Part shown: positions 9,215 through 18,073 of the stretch, piece by piece
Numbering within the stretch: the first letter of the stretch is position 1
How the letters are laid out: the number at the start of each line of letters is the position of its first letter
Source: Nitritalea halalkaliphila LW7
GTDB lineage: Bacteria > Bacteroidota > Bacteroidia > Cytophagales > Cyclobacteriaceae
Reading direction: 5' to 3'
NCBI RefSeq assembly: GCF_000265075.1
Contig: NZ_AJYA01000009.1
Coordinates: 81,758 to 120,554 of the forward strand
Length of the DNA: 38,797 nt
Program-made: the position numbers and the translations under genes
Notes under the pieces: generated by a model
What the model saw: only the letters and a program-made list of their open reading frames with translations
What the model was told of the DNA's origin: nothing
Database searches by the model: none

Positions 9215-9450
9215 GCTGAGTACATATAAAAACAGTGGTCATCCTGTGCATGCAGAGACAGCGCATGCAGCCCTCTTTGGCGCATGCTACGCTTTAAAAT
9301 TTCATCGATGATGGCAGAAATCGGCTTGGGTTCATCTAAAAGAAGATACCCGTACCGTGGTCTCCGCGCATCATCGATGTAAAATTTCACCTGCTTCTTT
9401 CCTGACTTTAAGTTGCGCTGCTCTAAGCGAATGATTCCATGCTGTTCCAT
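9211..9450 (-). CDS. Small hypothetical protein (79 aa), first gene of repressor operon
   Basis: I do not recognise this protein. The 79-residue ORF starts at ATG 9450 and overlaps the repressor start by 4 bases (ATGA), a typical translational coupling. The N-terminal half is basic and strand-like (RLEQRNLKSGKKQVKFYID). A helix with several arginines follows (AIIDEILKRSMRQRG), then a His-rich end. The basic character would suit nucleic acid or protein binding, but that is a guess. The upstream non-coding region (9451-9579) carries a tandem TACTGACA repeat that may be an operator. Confidence 0.6.
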   Translation of the reverse strand: MEQHGIIRLEQRNLKSGKKQVKFYIDDARRPRYGYLLLDEPKPISAIIDEILKRSMRQRGLHALSLHAQDDHCFYMYSA

Positions 9451-9540
9451 ACTTGCTCTCGGTTATCGGTTAAACTTGATGCTACTAAGATAGCAAAGTT
9501 GATTTTAATAACCAAGAGATGTTGATAAAAGTAACACGAA

Positions 9541-9558
9541 GTGTCAGTAATTGTCAGT
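9541..9558 (-). promoter_or_regulatory. Tandem TACTGACA repeat, candidate repressor operator
   Basis: On the reverse strand two copies of TACTGACA lie head to tail with a 2-base spacer (TACTGACA-AT-TACTGACA). This gives a 10-bp period, about one helical turn. It lies about 90 bp upstream of the first gene of the repressor operon. Operator function is inferred from position and periodicity only. Confidence 0.35.
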
Positions 9559-9579
9559 ATTTCTTGCTTAGGCTTCCGT

Positions 9580-10793
9580 TTAGTGGAATTTCTTCACCTC
9601 TTCCGGCGCAGCGACCGTCGCCACATCTTCCTGCAGCTGTCGCGCATAGGTATCCAATAAGTCTAAAACGCGCTCCTGTTTTGGGCTGCGGACGATCAGT
9701 CCAGCATGGTAGTCTAAGGGCACCTGAAAGCAGACCTCAGGAGCATCGAAAGCACTCAGATCAGGCTTGGCATACTTGGAAAGCGTCAGCACGATGCCTG
9801 CATAGCCTTTTTTGGCCTTGGGCAGGGCATAGGGAATGTCCTTAGCCACCGCATCCTCGATCACGGCCCACTCCTCCCATAAGTTGATTTCCGTAGCTGC
9901 CTCCACCATTTCGGCGAGGTGTGCCCCCCCCACTCGGGAGGAGGTCTCCAAGAAATACACTTGGCCATCGGCCTTATTCAATATAAATTCCGTGTGGGCA
10001 GCGCCATTTTTAAGTCCAAAGGCCTTTAGCACGGCCTTATTGGCTGCCTTCAGGGCCTTGTCTTCCTCAGAACCGTAGCGGATATTGGCACTGCGGAAAA
10101 TCCCACCCCCCTGTGAAATTTCCATTGGCGTAGCCAAATAGCGGGAGCAACACACAAATTTCACCTGTCCACCTACCAGCAAGCTATCCACATGGTAGAC
10201 ATCTCCGGGGCGGAAGGCTTCCACCAGGTAGCGAATCCGGTTTTCTCCCAGGCGATGAATTTCTTCCCAGAGCTGCTCGGCGGTATGCACTTTAATGATG
10301 CCATTGGCGGAGGCCTCCGACCGCGGCTTAAGTACCCAGGGCCCGGCACCTCGGCGATGTAGGCATTAATCTGCTCATCTACAAAAAGCGGGCTGAAGGC
10401 TGGAACACGAATGCCTGCGCTATGGGCCCGCATGCGCATGGCCAGCTTATCTCGGAAGTAGCGCCCGGTGGTCTGCCCCATACCCGGAATGCGGAGATGT
10501 TCCCGTAGGTAGGTGGCCTTTTCCACATCGTAATCATCCAGCGCCACGATGGCGTGAATCGGGCTGCGCCGCATCAGGTCTGCCACCCCCAGTAGGAGAT
10601 GCTCCATGTTCCAGTCCAGGTCTTGACCCGGCATGTAAAAGGTCTCGGCGATGTGCTCATGGGGCCAGTCCGCCTCCCGCAGCTTCTCGGAAGTGATCAG
10701 GTAAACGGTATTTCCCAGGCTGCTCAGGCGCCGGAGAAAGGCACTTCCCTTAAAATAATTGGAAATGCAGAGAAAAACATGTTTATTTTCCAT
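9580..10793 (-). CDS. ATP-grasp carboxylate ligase family protein (one frameshift)
   Basis: This is an ATP-grasp enzyme, which would activate a carboxylate as acyl phosphate and join it to an amine or thiol; the substrate is unknown. Residues 1-110 form a preATP-grasp Rossmann domain. WVLKPRS (about 156-162) is the ATP-binding strand and Lys. GQVYFLETSSRVGGAHL (around 282-298) carries the metal-binding Glu and Arg. The frame breaks at 10339-10341. One added base (GGC CCC TGG GTA CTT AAG) joins both halves into 404 aa, removing a nonsense tail. ATG 10793 overlaps the end of the aminopeptidase gene by 11 bp, so it is the last gene of the rsmE operon. The aminopeptidase link hints at peptide metabolism, but this is weak. 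Confidence 0.85.
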
Positions 10794-12225
10794 GGTCTAC
10801 GTGGTTTTGGAGTAAGTTGAAGAGCAGGTGCACGCCGAAGCCGGTCGCATGTTTGCTTTTCGCAAAGGCCGAGTCGCCGAAGGCTGTCCCCGCGATGTCC
10901 AGATGGGCCCATTTTTCATGCCCCTCCGTAAAGGCCTGTAAAAACTTGGCCGCTGTGATGGCCCCTGCGAAAGGCTTGCCGTGGTAATTTTTAATGTCGG
11001 CCATGTCGCTTTCCATTTCCTTTCCATACAGGTCCCACAGCGGGAGGGGCCATACGCGTTCCCCAACGGACATGCCCGCTTCCATCAGGCTGTTTTCTAA
11101 GGTCTTATCGGTAGAGAAAAGGGCGGCGCAGGCGTATCCAAAGGTCCCGACGCTGCTGCCCGTGAGGGTGGCCAGATCGATGAGGAGCTCGGGCTGAAAA
11201 TGCTTTTGCATGTAGTAGAGGCCGTCGGCCAAAATCAGGCGCCCTTCCGCATCGGTATCGATCACTTCGATGGTTTTTCCGGAGTAGCTTCCGATCACAT
11301 CTGAGGGCAAAAAAGCGCTTGGACCGATGGCATTTTCGACGCAGGGCAGGATGGTGGTGAGTCGAATCGGCAGCGCAGCTGCAGCGGCAGCCTCTAAGGC
11401 ACCGATCACGGCGGCAGCGCCTCCCATATCGCACTTCATGTGGTGCATGCCAGCTGTTTTAATGTTGTAGCCCCCCGTATCGAAGGTCACCCCTTTACCG
11501 ACCAGTCCCACATGGATGCGGGCATCGGGATGCACATAGTCCGCGATGATGAAAGCCGGAGGACGTGCACTCCCTTGGCCTACGGCCAAAAATGCCTCCA
11601 GACCGATCTCACGGGCCTGTTCGGCATCGAAAACGCGCACTTCGAAGCCATAGTCCTGGCCCAACTGCTGCACCGTTTCGGCCATAAAGGCAGGCGTCAC
11701 CTGATGGGCAGGCTGGTCGACTAGGGTCAAGCAGCGCTTTTGGCCTTTCCAAATGGCGGCGCTCTGCTGGAGGATTTCTGCGGCCTGCTGGAGCTCAGGG
11801 GCGACGAGCTCCAGACTGACCTGGCTGAAATCTACCTGATCTGCTTTGGGCTTTTTATAAAAATCGAGGCGATAGGTACCCATCCAAAGCCCGAGTGCGG
11901 CGGCTTGCAGGCTTTCTTCGGTATGGCTGCCGTCGAGGTACAGGGTGACAGGTTCCCGAAAGAAGTCACTTTGCTTCGCGGTTATCTTGCGAAAGCTGCC
12001 CTTCATCTCCTCGAAGTTGGCCTTTTCTTTTGGGCCCAGGCCCACTAAAAGGAAAAGCCGATCTCCTTGCGGCAAATGACGAATGGCGCCCACCTCTCCG
12101 GTGAACAGTTTTTTCGGTATCGCCTCGCCGCCGTATAGCTCGGGGAGCTGCAGCCCATCGGCCTGCTCGAAGTAGGGGAGGATAATATGCGCAGCGCTGC
12201 TGCTTGTGGACATCTGAATCTGCAT
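10783..12225 (-). CDS. pepA: M17 leucyl aminopeptidase
   Basis: This cytosolic dinuclear-metal exopeptidase removes N-terminal residues from peptides. The catalytic domain shows LVGKGVTFDTGGYNIK with metal-binding K244 and D249 (numbered from ATG 12225), plus MKCDMGG. The M17 signature appears as DTDAEGRLILAD (323-334) instead of the common NTDAEGRL; the Asp for Asn change is conservative. The frame extends to 12258, but ATG 12225 avoids overlap with the esterase and gives 480 aa, normal for the family. It lies 2 bp downstream of the esterase and overlaps the ATP-grasp gene by 11 bp. The N-terminal regulatory domain is less conserved, as usual. Confidence 0.93.
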   Translation of the reverse strand: MQIQMSTSSSAAHIILPYFEQADGLQLPELYGGEAIPKKLFTGEVGAIRHLPQGDRLFLLVGLGPKEKANFEEMKGSFRKITAKQSDFFREPVTLYLDGSHTEESLQAAALGLWMGTYRLDFYKKPKADQVDFSQVSLELVAPELQQAAEILQQSAAIWKGQKRCLTLVDQPAHQVTPAFMAETVQQLGQDYGFEVRVFDAEQAREIGLEAFLAVGQGSARPPAFIIADYVHPDARIHVGLVGKGVTFDTGGYNIKTAGMHHMKCDMGGAAAVIGALEAAAAAALPIRLTTILPCVENAIGPSAFLPSDVIGSYSGKTIEVIDTDAEGRLILADGLYYMQKHFQPELLIDLATLTGSSVGTFGYACAALFSTDKTLENSLMEAGMSVGERVWPLPLWDLYGKEMESDMADIKNYHGKPFAGAITAAKFLQAFTEGHEKWAHLDIAGTAFGDSAFAKSKHATGFGVHLLFNLLQNHVDHGK

Positions 12226-12227
12226 GG

Positions 12228-13352
12228 TTAGGGTTTTGCTGTTGGAAAAAAGAGCCACTCGATGGCTTTCGGAAACTCATCGGACCAGTAGGTCTCGCTG
12301 TGCTTGCCCATTTCGTTTATGCTCAATTTAATGCGGAGATTTTCCGCCGTATCACTTTGTTTTAAGAGTTTTTTCTTGAATTTTTTGACATGCTTGACCA
12401 TGGTCTCGCTTTCATCACCGCCGGCATAGAGGTAGATTCGCGTCTCTGGTACCTCGAAAAAGTCCATAAAGCGGAAGCGCATCTTGGGCAGCACCCATAA
12501 AGAGGGGGAAAAAATCATCAATTTCCCATACACCTCGGGGTACATTAGGCCGGAAAAGATGCTGACCAGCCCGCCCATGGAACTGCCCCCGATGCCGGTA
12601 TGTTCCCGGTCGGGTAGCGTGCGGAAATGTTTGTCCACGAAGGGTTTTAGGGTATCGGTCATAAACCGAATGTACTGCTTGCCCTGCCCTTCACCGAGCA
12701 GGGTCTTGCCCACATTATACTCGATGATGCGCTCCTTTTCTGCATGCTCGATGGCGATAACGATCAGTTTGCCGATGCCATAGTAAGACATCACCGCTAG
12801 CTTCTTGTCGATTTGCCAGTTGCCATAGGCAGCATTTTCATTAAACAGGTTTTGGGCATCCTGCAGATACAGCACCGGGTAGTGCGTGTCCGTTTCGTGG
12901 TAGTCATGCGGCAGGAGCGCCCAGACCTTTCGCTTTTTATTCAGCTGGGGGATTTCGAATTCCTCTGAAATCAAGTGCACCTTTGGCAGATGCTCCGGCT
13001 GAAAAGGCAGCCAGTTGCGGCGCCAGCGCGGCACATGCTCCTGGCGCGTGCCGCTCGGTTCGGCACAAGAGCGGTTTGGCGTCTTGTTGCCATAGCGGTC
13101 GATTTCCACCTCCGACCAGTCGCCTTTTGTAAACTTGTAGAGTAGCGGGCTGGGCAGGGGAAAGCCCTCTGGAAATCGGTACACATAGCTGCCCTCCGCT
13201 TCCCGCTGCATGCGAAAGCGCAAGTCCTGCGTCGCCCAGTCGTTAAAATTTCCTGCGATAAACACGGGACGCTCATCGTCTTCGTCGGTTGTTAGCCGAA
13301 TCACGAATCCTGTCTCCTCCACCTCGCTCACCTGCATCGCTTGCTGTTCCAT
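12228..13352 (-). CDS. Esterase D-type alpha/beta hydrolase with N-terminal E-set/CBM48-like domain
   Basis: The hydrolase belongs to the putative-esterase family that includes enterochelin esterase Fes/IroE. Residues 10-95 resemble a CBM48/E-set domain (VFIAGNFNDWATQDLRFRM). Residues 125-370 form the alpha/beta hydrolase with GGSSMGG (nucleophile Ser258), a likely acid in AGGDES (Asp313) and His351 in GKHSETYW. There is no signal peptide, so it is probably cytosolic. At 374 aa its length is in range. It starts 6 bp after the cytochrome lipoprotein gene and ends 2 bp before pepA. The true substrate cannot be told; siderophore or acyl ester hydrolysis are options. Confidence 0.88.
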   Translation of the reverse strand: MEQQAMQVSEVEETGFVIRLTTDEDDERPVFIAGNFNDWATQDLRFRMQREAEGSYVYRFPEGFPLPSPLLYKFTKGDWSEVEIDRYGNKTPNRSCAEPSGTRQEHVPRWRRNWLPFQPEHLPKVHLISEEFEIPQLNKKRKVWALLPHDYHETDTHYPVLYLQDAQNLFNENAAYGNWQIDKKLAVMSYYGIGKLIVIAIEHAEKERIIEYNVGKTLLGEGQGKQYIRFMTDTLKPFVDKHFRTLPDREHTGIGGSSMGGLVSIFSGLMYPEVYGKLMIFSPSLWVLPKMRFRFMDFFEVPETRIYLYAGGDESETMVKHVKKFKKKLLKQSDTAENLRIKLSINEMGKHSETYWSDEFPKAIEWLFFPTAKP

Positions 13353-13358
13353 AGGGGT

Positions 13359-13858
13359 TTACCAACGTACCGGCGACAGACGCGCCTCAGGGGTTTTGAT
13401 TTTAATAAATGCCTCACCTTCCTTAGCGTGGCAGGCGTTACAGGCAGACGTAAAGCTTTGGAATCCTTTTAGAAAGGCCTCCTTATCTTCCCCTGCGATG
13501 AGGCTTCCATCTCGGGGATATTGACTTCCATAAAATCCTCCGCTGAGGCTGCACGTAGCGGGCGGCGCTTCAGGCCCAGCTCGATCGCCTCCTCCAGATG
13601 CTCCAGCTGATGCTCGGCATAGCCCCAGTTCTCATCCATGGCTGCCCAGTACAGTTCGCTGTAGCGGTAGGAAACCTCCACCATGGTCGTGGAGAAGCCT
13701 TGAAGCTGCTCGGCTACTTCTTCGAATTTTTCCTCCGTAGTTCCTGAAAGCCAGCCATCTAATCCTACGGCACTGGATTTTTCTTCTGAGGAGGATTGGC
13801 TACAGCTCGCGGCCAGTAGGAGGGCAGCAGCCCAGGCAGTTAAGGTGAAATGCTTCAT
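13359..13858 (-). CDS. c-type cytochrome lipoprotein (one frameshift)
   Basis: Residues 1-19 form a lipoprotein signal with lipobox LLAASC, so the mature protein is anchored at Cys19. The helical body (30-130) is followed, only after repairing a frameshift at 13507-13508 (missing G in ATGG), by TSACNACHAKEGEAF. This contains a CxxCH haem-c attachment site about 27 residues before the end. The repaired protein is 166 aa. The layout (helical bundle, late CxxCH) recalls class II cytochromes c', but I cannot prove that class. Without the repair the frame stops at 13469 and the haem site is lost. It sits in the rsmE operon, 12 bp after rsmE. Electron transfer or small-ligand sensing in the periplasm is inferred. 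Confidence 0.8.
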
Positions 13859-13870
13859 AGTTTCTGGTAA

Positions 13871-14578
13871 TTAGGTGTTTTTTAATTGTAAGGTATGTAC
13901 CGCCATAAGCGCGGCCGTTTCGGTGCGCAGGCGATAAGGACCGAGTGCGCAGGGCAGAAAACCGGCAGCCTTCGCGGCGGTAATCTCCCGCGTAGAGAAG
14001 TCCCCTTCTGGGCCAATTAGCAGGAGGTACTGCGCGTTTTTTGGGGCGAGCCCAAAGAGCCCTTCCCGCTCCTGCTCGGATACGTAGGCGATAAAGCGGG
14101 CATGGTCCTGAAAGCGGGCATCTGTGAGCAGCGCATCGAAGGAAATGCCCGTTTCGAGGGTTGGCAGGTAAAATTTATGGCTTTGTTTGGCGGCCGCCAA
14201 AATCTTTTTCTCCAGCCGATCCTCTTTCAGGTAGCTTTTTTCACTGTGGTCGGTCTGCATGAGCAGCACCTGATCCACGCCCACCTCTGTGGCTTTTTCC
14301 AGGAACCACTCGATGCGGTCTTGGTTCTTCGTGGGAGCGAGGGCTACGGTGATATGAAAGTCCGGTCGCTTTACCTGCTCCACTTCCAGCACTTCGAGCT
14401 CGGCCTGCTTAAAATGATCCACGACGATGCGTGCCTGTGCCTTCAGGCCTCTGCCATCCGTGGCGAAAACTGTGTCACCGATTTGTTTCCGCAAAACCTT
14501 AATCAGATGCTTGGACTCTTCTGCTGAAAGCTGGACCCGCTGCCCTGCGGTGATCGAATCAAAATAAAAAAGCTGCAT
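13871..14578 (-). CDS. rsmE: 16S rRNA m3U1498 methyltransferase RsmE
   Basis: RsmE uses S-adenosylmethionine to methylate N3 of U1498 in 16S rRNA of the small subunit. Residues 1-70 form the PUA-like N-terminal domain (LSAEESKHLIKVLRKQIGD). The SPOUT knot follows, with GPEGDFS (189-195) and LGPYRLRTETAA (212-223), both diagnostic. At 235 aa it is of standard length. It is first in a run of five same-strand genes with gaps of 12 bp or less. The reverse-strand sequence upstream, near 14600, has a TACCTTTA near-match to the -7 box. It is separated from mrpG by the mrp terminator. Confidence 0.95.
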   Translation of the reverse strand: MQLFYFDSITAGQRVQLSAEESKHLIKVLRKQIGDTVFATDGRGLKAQARIVVDHFKQAELEVLEVEQVKRPDFHITVALAPTKNQDRIEWFLEKATEVGVDQVLLMQTDHSEKSYLKEDRLEKKILAAAKQSHKFYLPTLETGISFDALLTDARFQDHARFIAYVSEQEREGLFGLAPKNAQYLLLIGPEGDFSTREITAAKAAGFLPCALGPYRLRTETAALMAVHTLQLKNT

Positions 14579-14631
14579 ATTGCCCGTCTATCGATTTAGC
14601 TAAAGGTACTTATTTCTTGTGAAAATTGCCG

Positions 14632-14653
14632 AAAAAAAGGCGGAAATTCCGCC
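14632..14653 (-). terminator. Terminator of the mrp operon
   Basis: On the reverse strand GGCGGAA-T-TTCCGCC (14653-14639; the centre of the palindrome must open as a loop) is followed by seven T (14638-14632). It lies 5 bp after the mrpG stop. Confidence 0.75.
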
Positions 14654-14657
14654 TGTG

Positions 14658-15029
14658 TTACATGTGAGTGCCTGGTTTTTCGCTGCGCAGCTTATGTGTT
14701 TTCGGGTCATACATGCCATCGAGGTCGTCGATTTTCGAGCGGGACCAGAGCTTGGTGCCCACGAAGTAAGAGGCCCTGCCGATCATGTGTGCTCCTACCG
14801 GAGCGGTGAGCAGCATAAAGACGATGATGGCGATGGTACGTGCCGTGATGGCGATGTCATCGAAGTAGACGGCTGCGGCGATCAGGATCAAACCGATGCC
14901 CAGCGTGGCGGCCTTCGTGGTCACAGAGATGCGCAGGTAGATGTCCGGCATTTTCACCACCCCTACGGCGGCCAGGAAGATAAAGATGGCCCCTAAGCTG
15001 GCCAGTATCATGATTATAATGTCAGTCAT
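14658..15029 (-). CDS. mrpG: Mrp Na+/H+ antiporter subunit G
   Basis: This small membrane subunit (123 aa) belongs to the multi-subunit Mrp (Mnh) cation/proton antiporter. Three membrane helices are evident (about 4-24, 37-57, 63-85), with the MnhG/PhaG motifs GVVKMPDIYLRISVTTKAATLG and TAPVGAHMIGRASYF. A hydrophilic C-terminal tail follows. Its start overlaps the end of mrpF by 8 bp. It is the last gene of the operon, just before the terminator. The subunit is needed for complex assembly and function in known Mrp systems. Confidence 0.93.
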   Translation of the reverse strand: MTDIIIMILASLGAIFIFLAAVGVVKMPDIYLRISVTTKAATLGIGLILIAAAVYFDDIAITARTIAIIVFMLLTAPVGAHMIGRASYFVGTKLWSRSKIDDLDGMYDPKTHKLRSEKPGTHM

Positions 15030-15297
15030 TTCGTTCTCTTTTTTCTAAGTAATAGGCGAAGGCCACGGTCCCTAAAAAGGCGATCAGGGCCATGATCATC
15101 GCGATGTCCAGGAAGGTGGGCTGGTTGGTTCGAATGCTGTAAATGGCGATGATTCCGATGCCGGTCGTCAGCATCAGATCCAGGGCCACCACACGATCCG
15201 GTAGCTTCGGCCCGAGCAGGAAGCGCACAAACATGATGATAACGGAGACCGCTAAAATCGGGAGGATAATATAGTAGAGGTAGTCAGAAAGATTCAT
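15022..15297 (-). CDS. mrpF: Mrp Na+/H+ antiporter subunit F
   Basis: This is a 91-aa subunit with three membrane helices (about 7-27, 36-56, 62-83). It carries the MnhF/MrpF motif LLGPKLPDRVVALDLM, which marks the family clearly. It overlaps mrpE by 4 bp (ATGA) and mrpG by 8 bp, so translation is coupled along the operon. No frameshift is seen. Confidence 0.93.
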   Translation of the reverse strand: MNLSDYLYYIILPILAVSVIIMFVRFLLGPKLPDRVVALDLMLTTGIGIIAIYSIRTNQPTFLDIAMIMALIAFLGTVAFAYYLEKRERND

Positions 15298-15773
15298 CGC
15301 GTAATTTCTAAGAGTCTGCGTTCGAAACCATTTTTGATGTCCGCGATAAATGCTTCGCGGTCTTTAACGTACATGGCATGCACATAGAGCACCTTTTTGT
15401 CCTCAGACACATCCAGGCTCAGCGTCCCAGGGGTGAGCGTGATCAAGTTGGCCAGCAGGGTAATTTCCAGGTCTGTTTTCGCATCCAGTGGGATCTGTAT
15501 GATGCCCGGCTGCATGTAGTGTTTGGGGGTGATGACATCGTAGGCCACCTCGATATTGGCTTTGATCAGCTCCTTCAGGAAGAAGAAGATGAAAGCGATA
15601 ATTTTCGGGCCGCGCAGGAAGTAGGCATTTTCCTGCCGGTCGGTGCTCACGATCCAGAGCAGGCCGAAGGCCAAAAGGAAGCCAAAGAGGAAGTTTTCCA
15701 CACTGAATGTTCCCGTGATGGCCACCCAGATGAAGGAAAGGAGCAGGTTACTTAAAAATCGGTTCTTAATCAT
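15294..15773 (-). CDS. mrpE: Mrp Na+/H+ antiporter subunit E
   Basis: MrpE (159 aa) has an N-terminal membrane region with two helices (about 8-44) and a further segment near 58-75. A cytosolic C-terminal domain includes the family signature [18 protein letters not shown] (about 108-125). It starts 9 bp after mrpD and overlaps mrpF. In studied systems this subunit supports complex assembly. Length is normal. Confidence 0.93.
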   Translation of the reverse strand: MIKNRFLSNLLLSFIWVAITGTFSVENFLFGFLLAFGLLWIVSTDRQENAYFLRGPKIIAFIFFFLKELIKANIEVAYDVITPKHYMQPGIIQIPLDAKTDLEITLLANLITLTPGTLSLDVSEDKKVLYVHAMYVKDREAFIADIKNGFERRLLEITR

Positions 15774-15782
15774 GTGTGTGCA

Positions 15783-17295
15783 TCATTTAGTTCCTAAAAC
15801 GGCTTGGATATAGCCTGAAGGCTCCATTAAATCACTGGCGATACGCTCGGAGAGCAGCACGATATGTTCCGCCATCAGCCCGATGTACAGGGAAACGGCG
15901 GCCAAAACGATGACGGGCACCACCATGGCGACGCGCTTGATCGGCTTTAGTTCATAGAAATACTTCACCGCGATCTTTTTAGGCAGGTCCACGGCTTCTT
16001 TCCAGAAGACCTCTGACCAGACCTTTGCGATAGCAAAGAGAGTCAAAAAGCTCCCCAGCACGATCATGCCCGCCAGCACATAGGAACCACTTAGGTAGCC
16101 ACCTTGAATCAATCCTACCTTCGCCCAAAAGCCCGAAAGAGGAGGAATCCCCACCAAGGAAAAGAGCGGTATGGCCATGAGCAGGCTGAGCTTGGGATAT
16201 TTTTTTATACATGCCCCCTAGCTTTTGGATGTTTAGCGTGCCTGTGAGCTTAAAAATAATGCCTGCCAGAAGAAAGAGGTTGGTCTTAACCACGATATCA
16301 TGCACCAAATAAAACAGGGTTCCCGAGAGGGCCAGCTCTGTGTACATGGCCAGGCCGGCGATGAGGAAGCCGATATGGCAAATGATCAGGTAGGAGAAAA
16401 TCTTGCGCATATTGCTTTGGAGCAGCGCTCCCAGTCCGCCCGAGAGAATGGTAAGCCCCGCCATCACGCTGAGTAAATCGGAGAGGAAATCGTCGGGGAT
16501 AAAGATAAGCGTAAAGATGCGCAGCATGGCATAGACGCCCACCTTCGTCAGGAGCCCTCCGAAGATGGCTGAGATGGCCGGAGGAGGGGTGTGGTAGGAG
16601 GCAGGTAGCCAAAAGTAAAGCGGGAAGACGGCGGACTTGATACCGAAACCTACTAAGAATAAGATGGCGGTGACATGGACGAGATTACGGTTTTCGATCG
16701 CTGCCACCTGTCCGGATAGATCGGCCATGTTTAGCGAGCCCGCCAAGCCGTATAAAATAGCGATGGCGGTCAGGAAGATGGCCGATGCCAAAAGGTTCAT
16801 CGTCACGTACTTGATCGAGCCTTCGATCTGGGCTTTTTCGCCACCAATGGTGATCAAAACAAAGGAGGCGATGATGATGATCTCAAACCACACGTATAGG
16901 TTGAAGATGTCTCCTGTTAAGAAGGCGCCATTTAATCCCATGAGCAGGAAGTGCAGGATGGGCAGGAAGCCAAATTTAAGACGGGCATTTCGGATGCTGC
17001 CTGTGGAGAATACAGCCACGGCCAGGCCCGAAAGGGTGGTGAGCAGCACCATGGTGGCGCTGAGCAGGTCTGCCACGAAGGTGATGCCAAAGGGAGCGGC
17101 CCAGCTGCCAGCCTGCATGGTTTGAATGCCCTGTCCATACACCTGATAAAAGAGGTGGATGGCGATCCCCATGCTGATCAGCGAGCCGATAATGCTAATG
17201 AGGCGCTGCGTGTTCACCTTCGCCCAGAAGAACAGGAGAATCACTGCGGTGAGCAGTTGAAAAAGAACCGGTAAAACGATGTAAGGGTTAGTCAT
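15783..17295 (-). CDS. mrpD: Mrp Na+/H+ antiporter subunit D (one frameshift)
   Basis: This is a proton-translocating antiporter-like subunit related to NuoN/NuoM, with about 14 membrane helices. Motifs include [15 protein letters not shown] with a membrane Glu, and [19 protein letters not shown] with the key Lys. The frame starts at ATG 17295 and fails at a run of seven T (A on the coding strand) at 16200-16206. With six, [18 protein letters not shown] continues into the downstream frame and the protein is 503 aa, as usual. As given the tail after MYKK is nonsense. It overlaps mrpC by 8 bp. Confidence 0.92.
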
Positions 17296-17644
17296 AAATC
17301 TCGTCCGTGGAATTTAAGGCGTCTAAATCGTCGGTTTTCACCACTTTATAGGCGCGCTTCACCAAAATAATAGCAAAAGACTGTAGGCCAAAGGAAATCA
17401 CGATGGCCGTCAAAATGAGGGCTTGCGGCACGGGGTCGGCATAGATGTCCTGAAAGACCTTTTCGGCGCTATCGATAATTGGGGGCTTGCCTTTTACGAT
17501 TCGCCCGAGAAGGAAAATCAGCATATTGGCTCCATTTCCCAGCAGGATGAGGCCGATAATCATTTTAACCATACTGCGGCGCAGCATCATGTAGATGCCG
17601 GAGGCGTACAGCAGGCCTATGAGGATGACAAGGATCAGTTCCAT
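17288..17644 (-). CDS. mrpC: Mrp Na+/H+ antiporter subunit C
   Basis: MrpC (118 aa) is homologous to NuoK. Three membrane helices (about 2-20, 26-48, 74-98) surround the family motif [16 protein letters not shown], and [16 protein letters not shown] follows. It lies 6 bp after mrpB and overlaps mrpD by 8 bp. The frame is intact. Confidence 0.94.
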   Translation of the reverse strand: MELILVILIGLLYASGIYMMLRRSMVKMIIGLILLGNGANMLIFLLGRIVKGKPPIIDSAEKVFQDIYADPVPQALILTAIVISFGLQSFAIILVKRAYKVVKTDDLDALNSTDEIYD

Positions 17645-17650
17645 AGTGAC

Positions 17651-18061
17651 TTATAGCGTTTCAGAAATAGTGAAGATGATGGTAAGCGTCACGCCGATAA
17701 CCACCAGATACACCCCCAGGTCGAAGAAGAGCGCGCTGCCCACCATGCCGATCACGGGCACGGGATTCTCGAACCAAAGCCCGGTCATAAAGGTTTCACC
17801 GATGAACAGGGGCGATGCGCCTGCGAGGATAGCCAGTAACAGGCCCACTGGCATAAGAAAGCCGGGATGCATCTTGATCAGGTGCTTGGTTTCTTCTAAT
17901 CCATTCGCGAATGAGTGAATTACAAAGGCGATGCTGGCGATCAGTCCACCCACAAAGCCCCCTCCAGGGAGATAGTGCCCGCGCAGCAAGATAAAGACCG
18001 AAAAAAGCACTAAAAGCGGGAGTAAGTAGCCGGAGGCAGTTTTAAAGATTAATGTTTTCAT
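17651..18061 (-). CDS. mrpB: Mrp Na+/H+ antiporter subunit B
   Basis: MrpB (136 aa) has four membrane helices. It shows the MnhB signature RGHYLPGGGFVGGLIASIAF (about 27-46), and a second conserved block with DLGVYLVVIGVTL near the C-terminus. It starts 12 bp after mrpA and ends 6 bp before mrpC. The presence of separate mrpA and mrpB and the gene order A-B-C-D-E-F-G makes this a group 1 operon. Confidence 0.94.
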   Translation of the reverse strand: MKTLIFKTASGYLLPLLVLFSVFILLRGHYLPGGGFVGGLIASIAFVIHSFANGLEETKHLIKMHPGFLMPVGLLLAILAGASPLFIGETFMTGLWFENPVPVIGMVGSALFFDLGVYLVVIGVTLTIIFTISETL

Positions 18062-18073
18062 AAACGAATAGGC

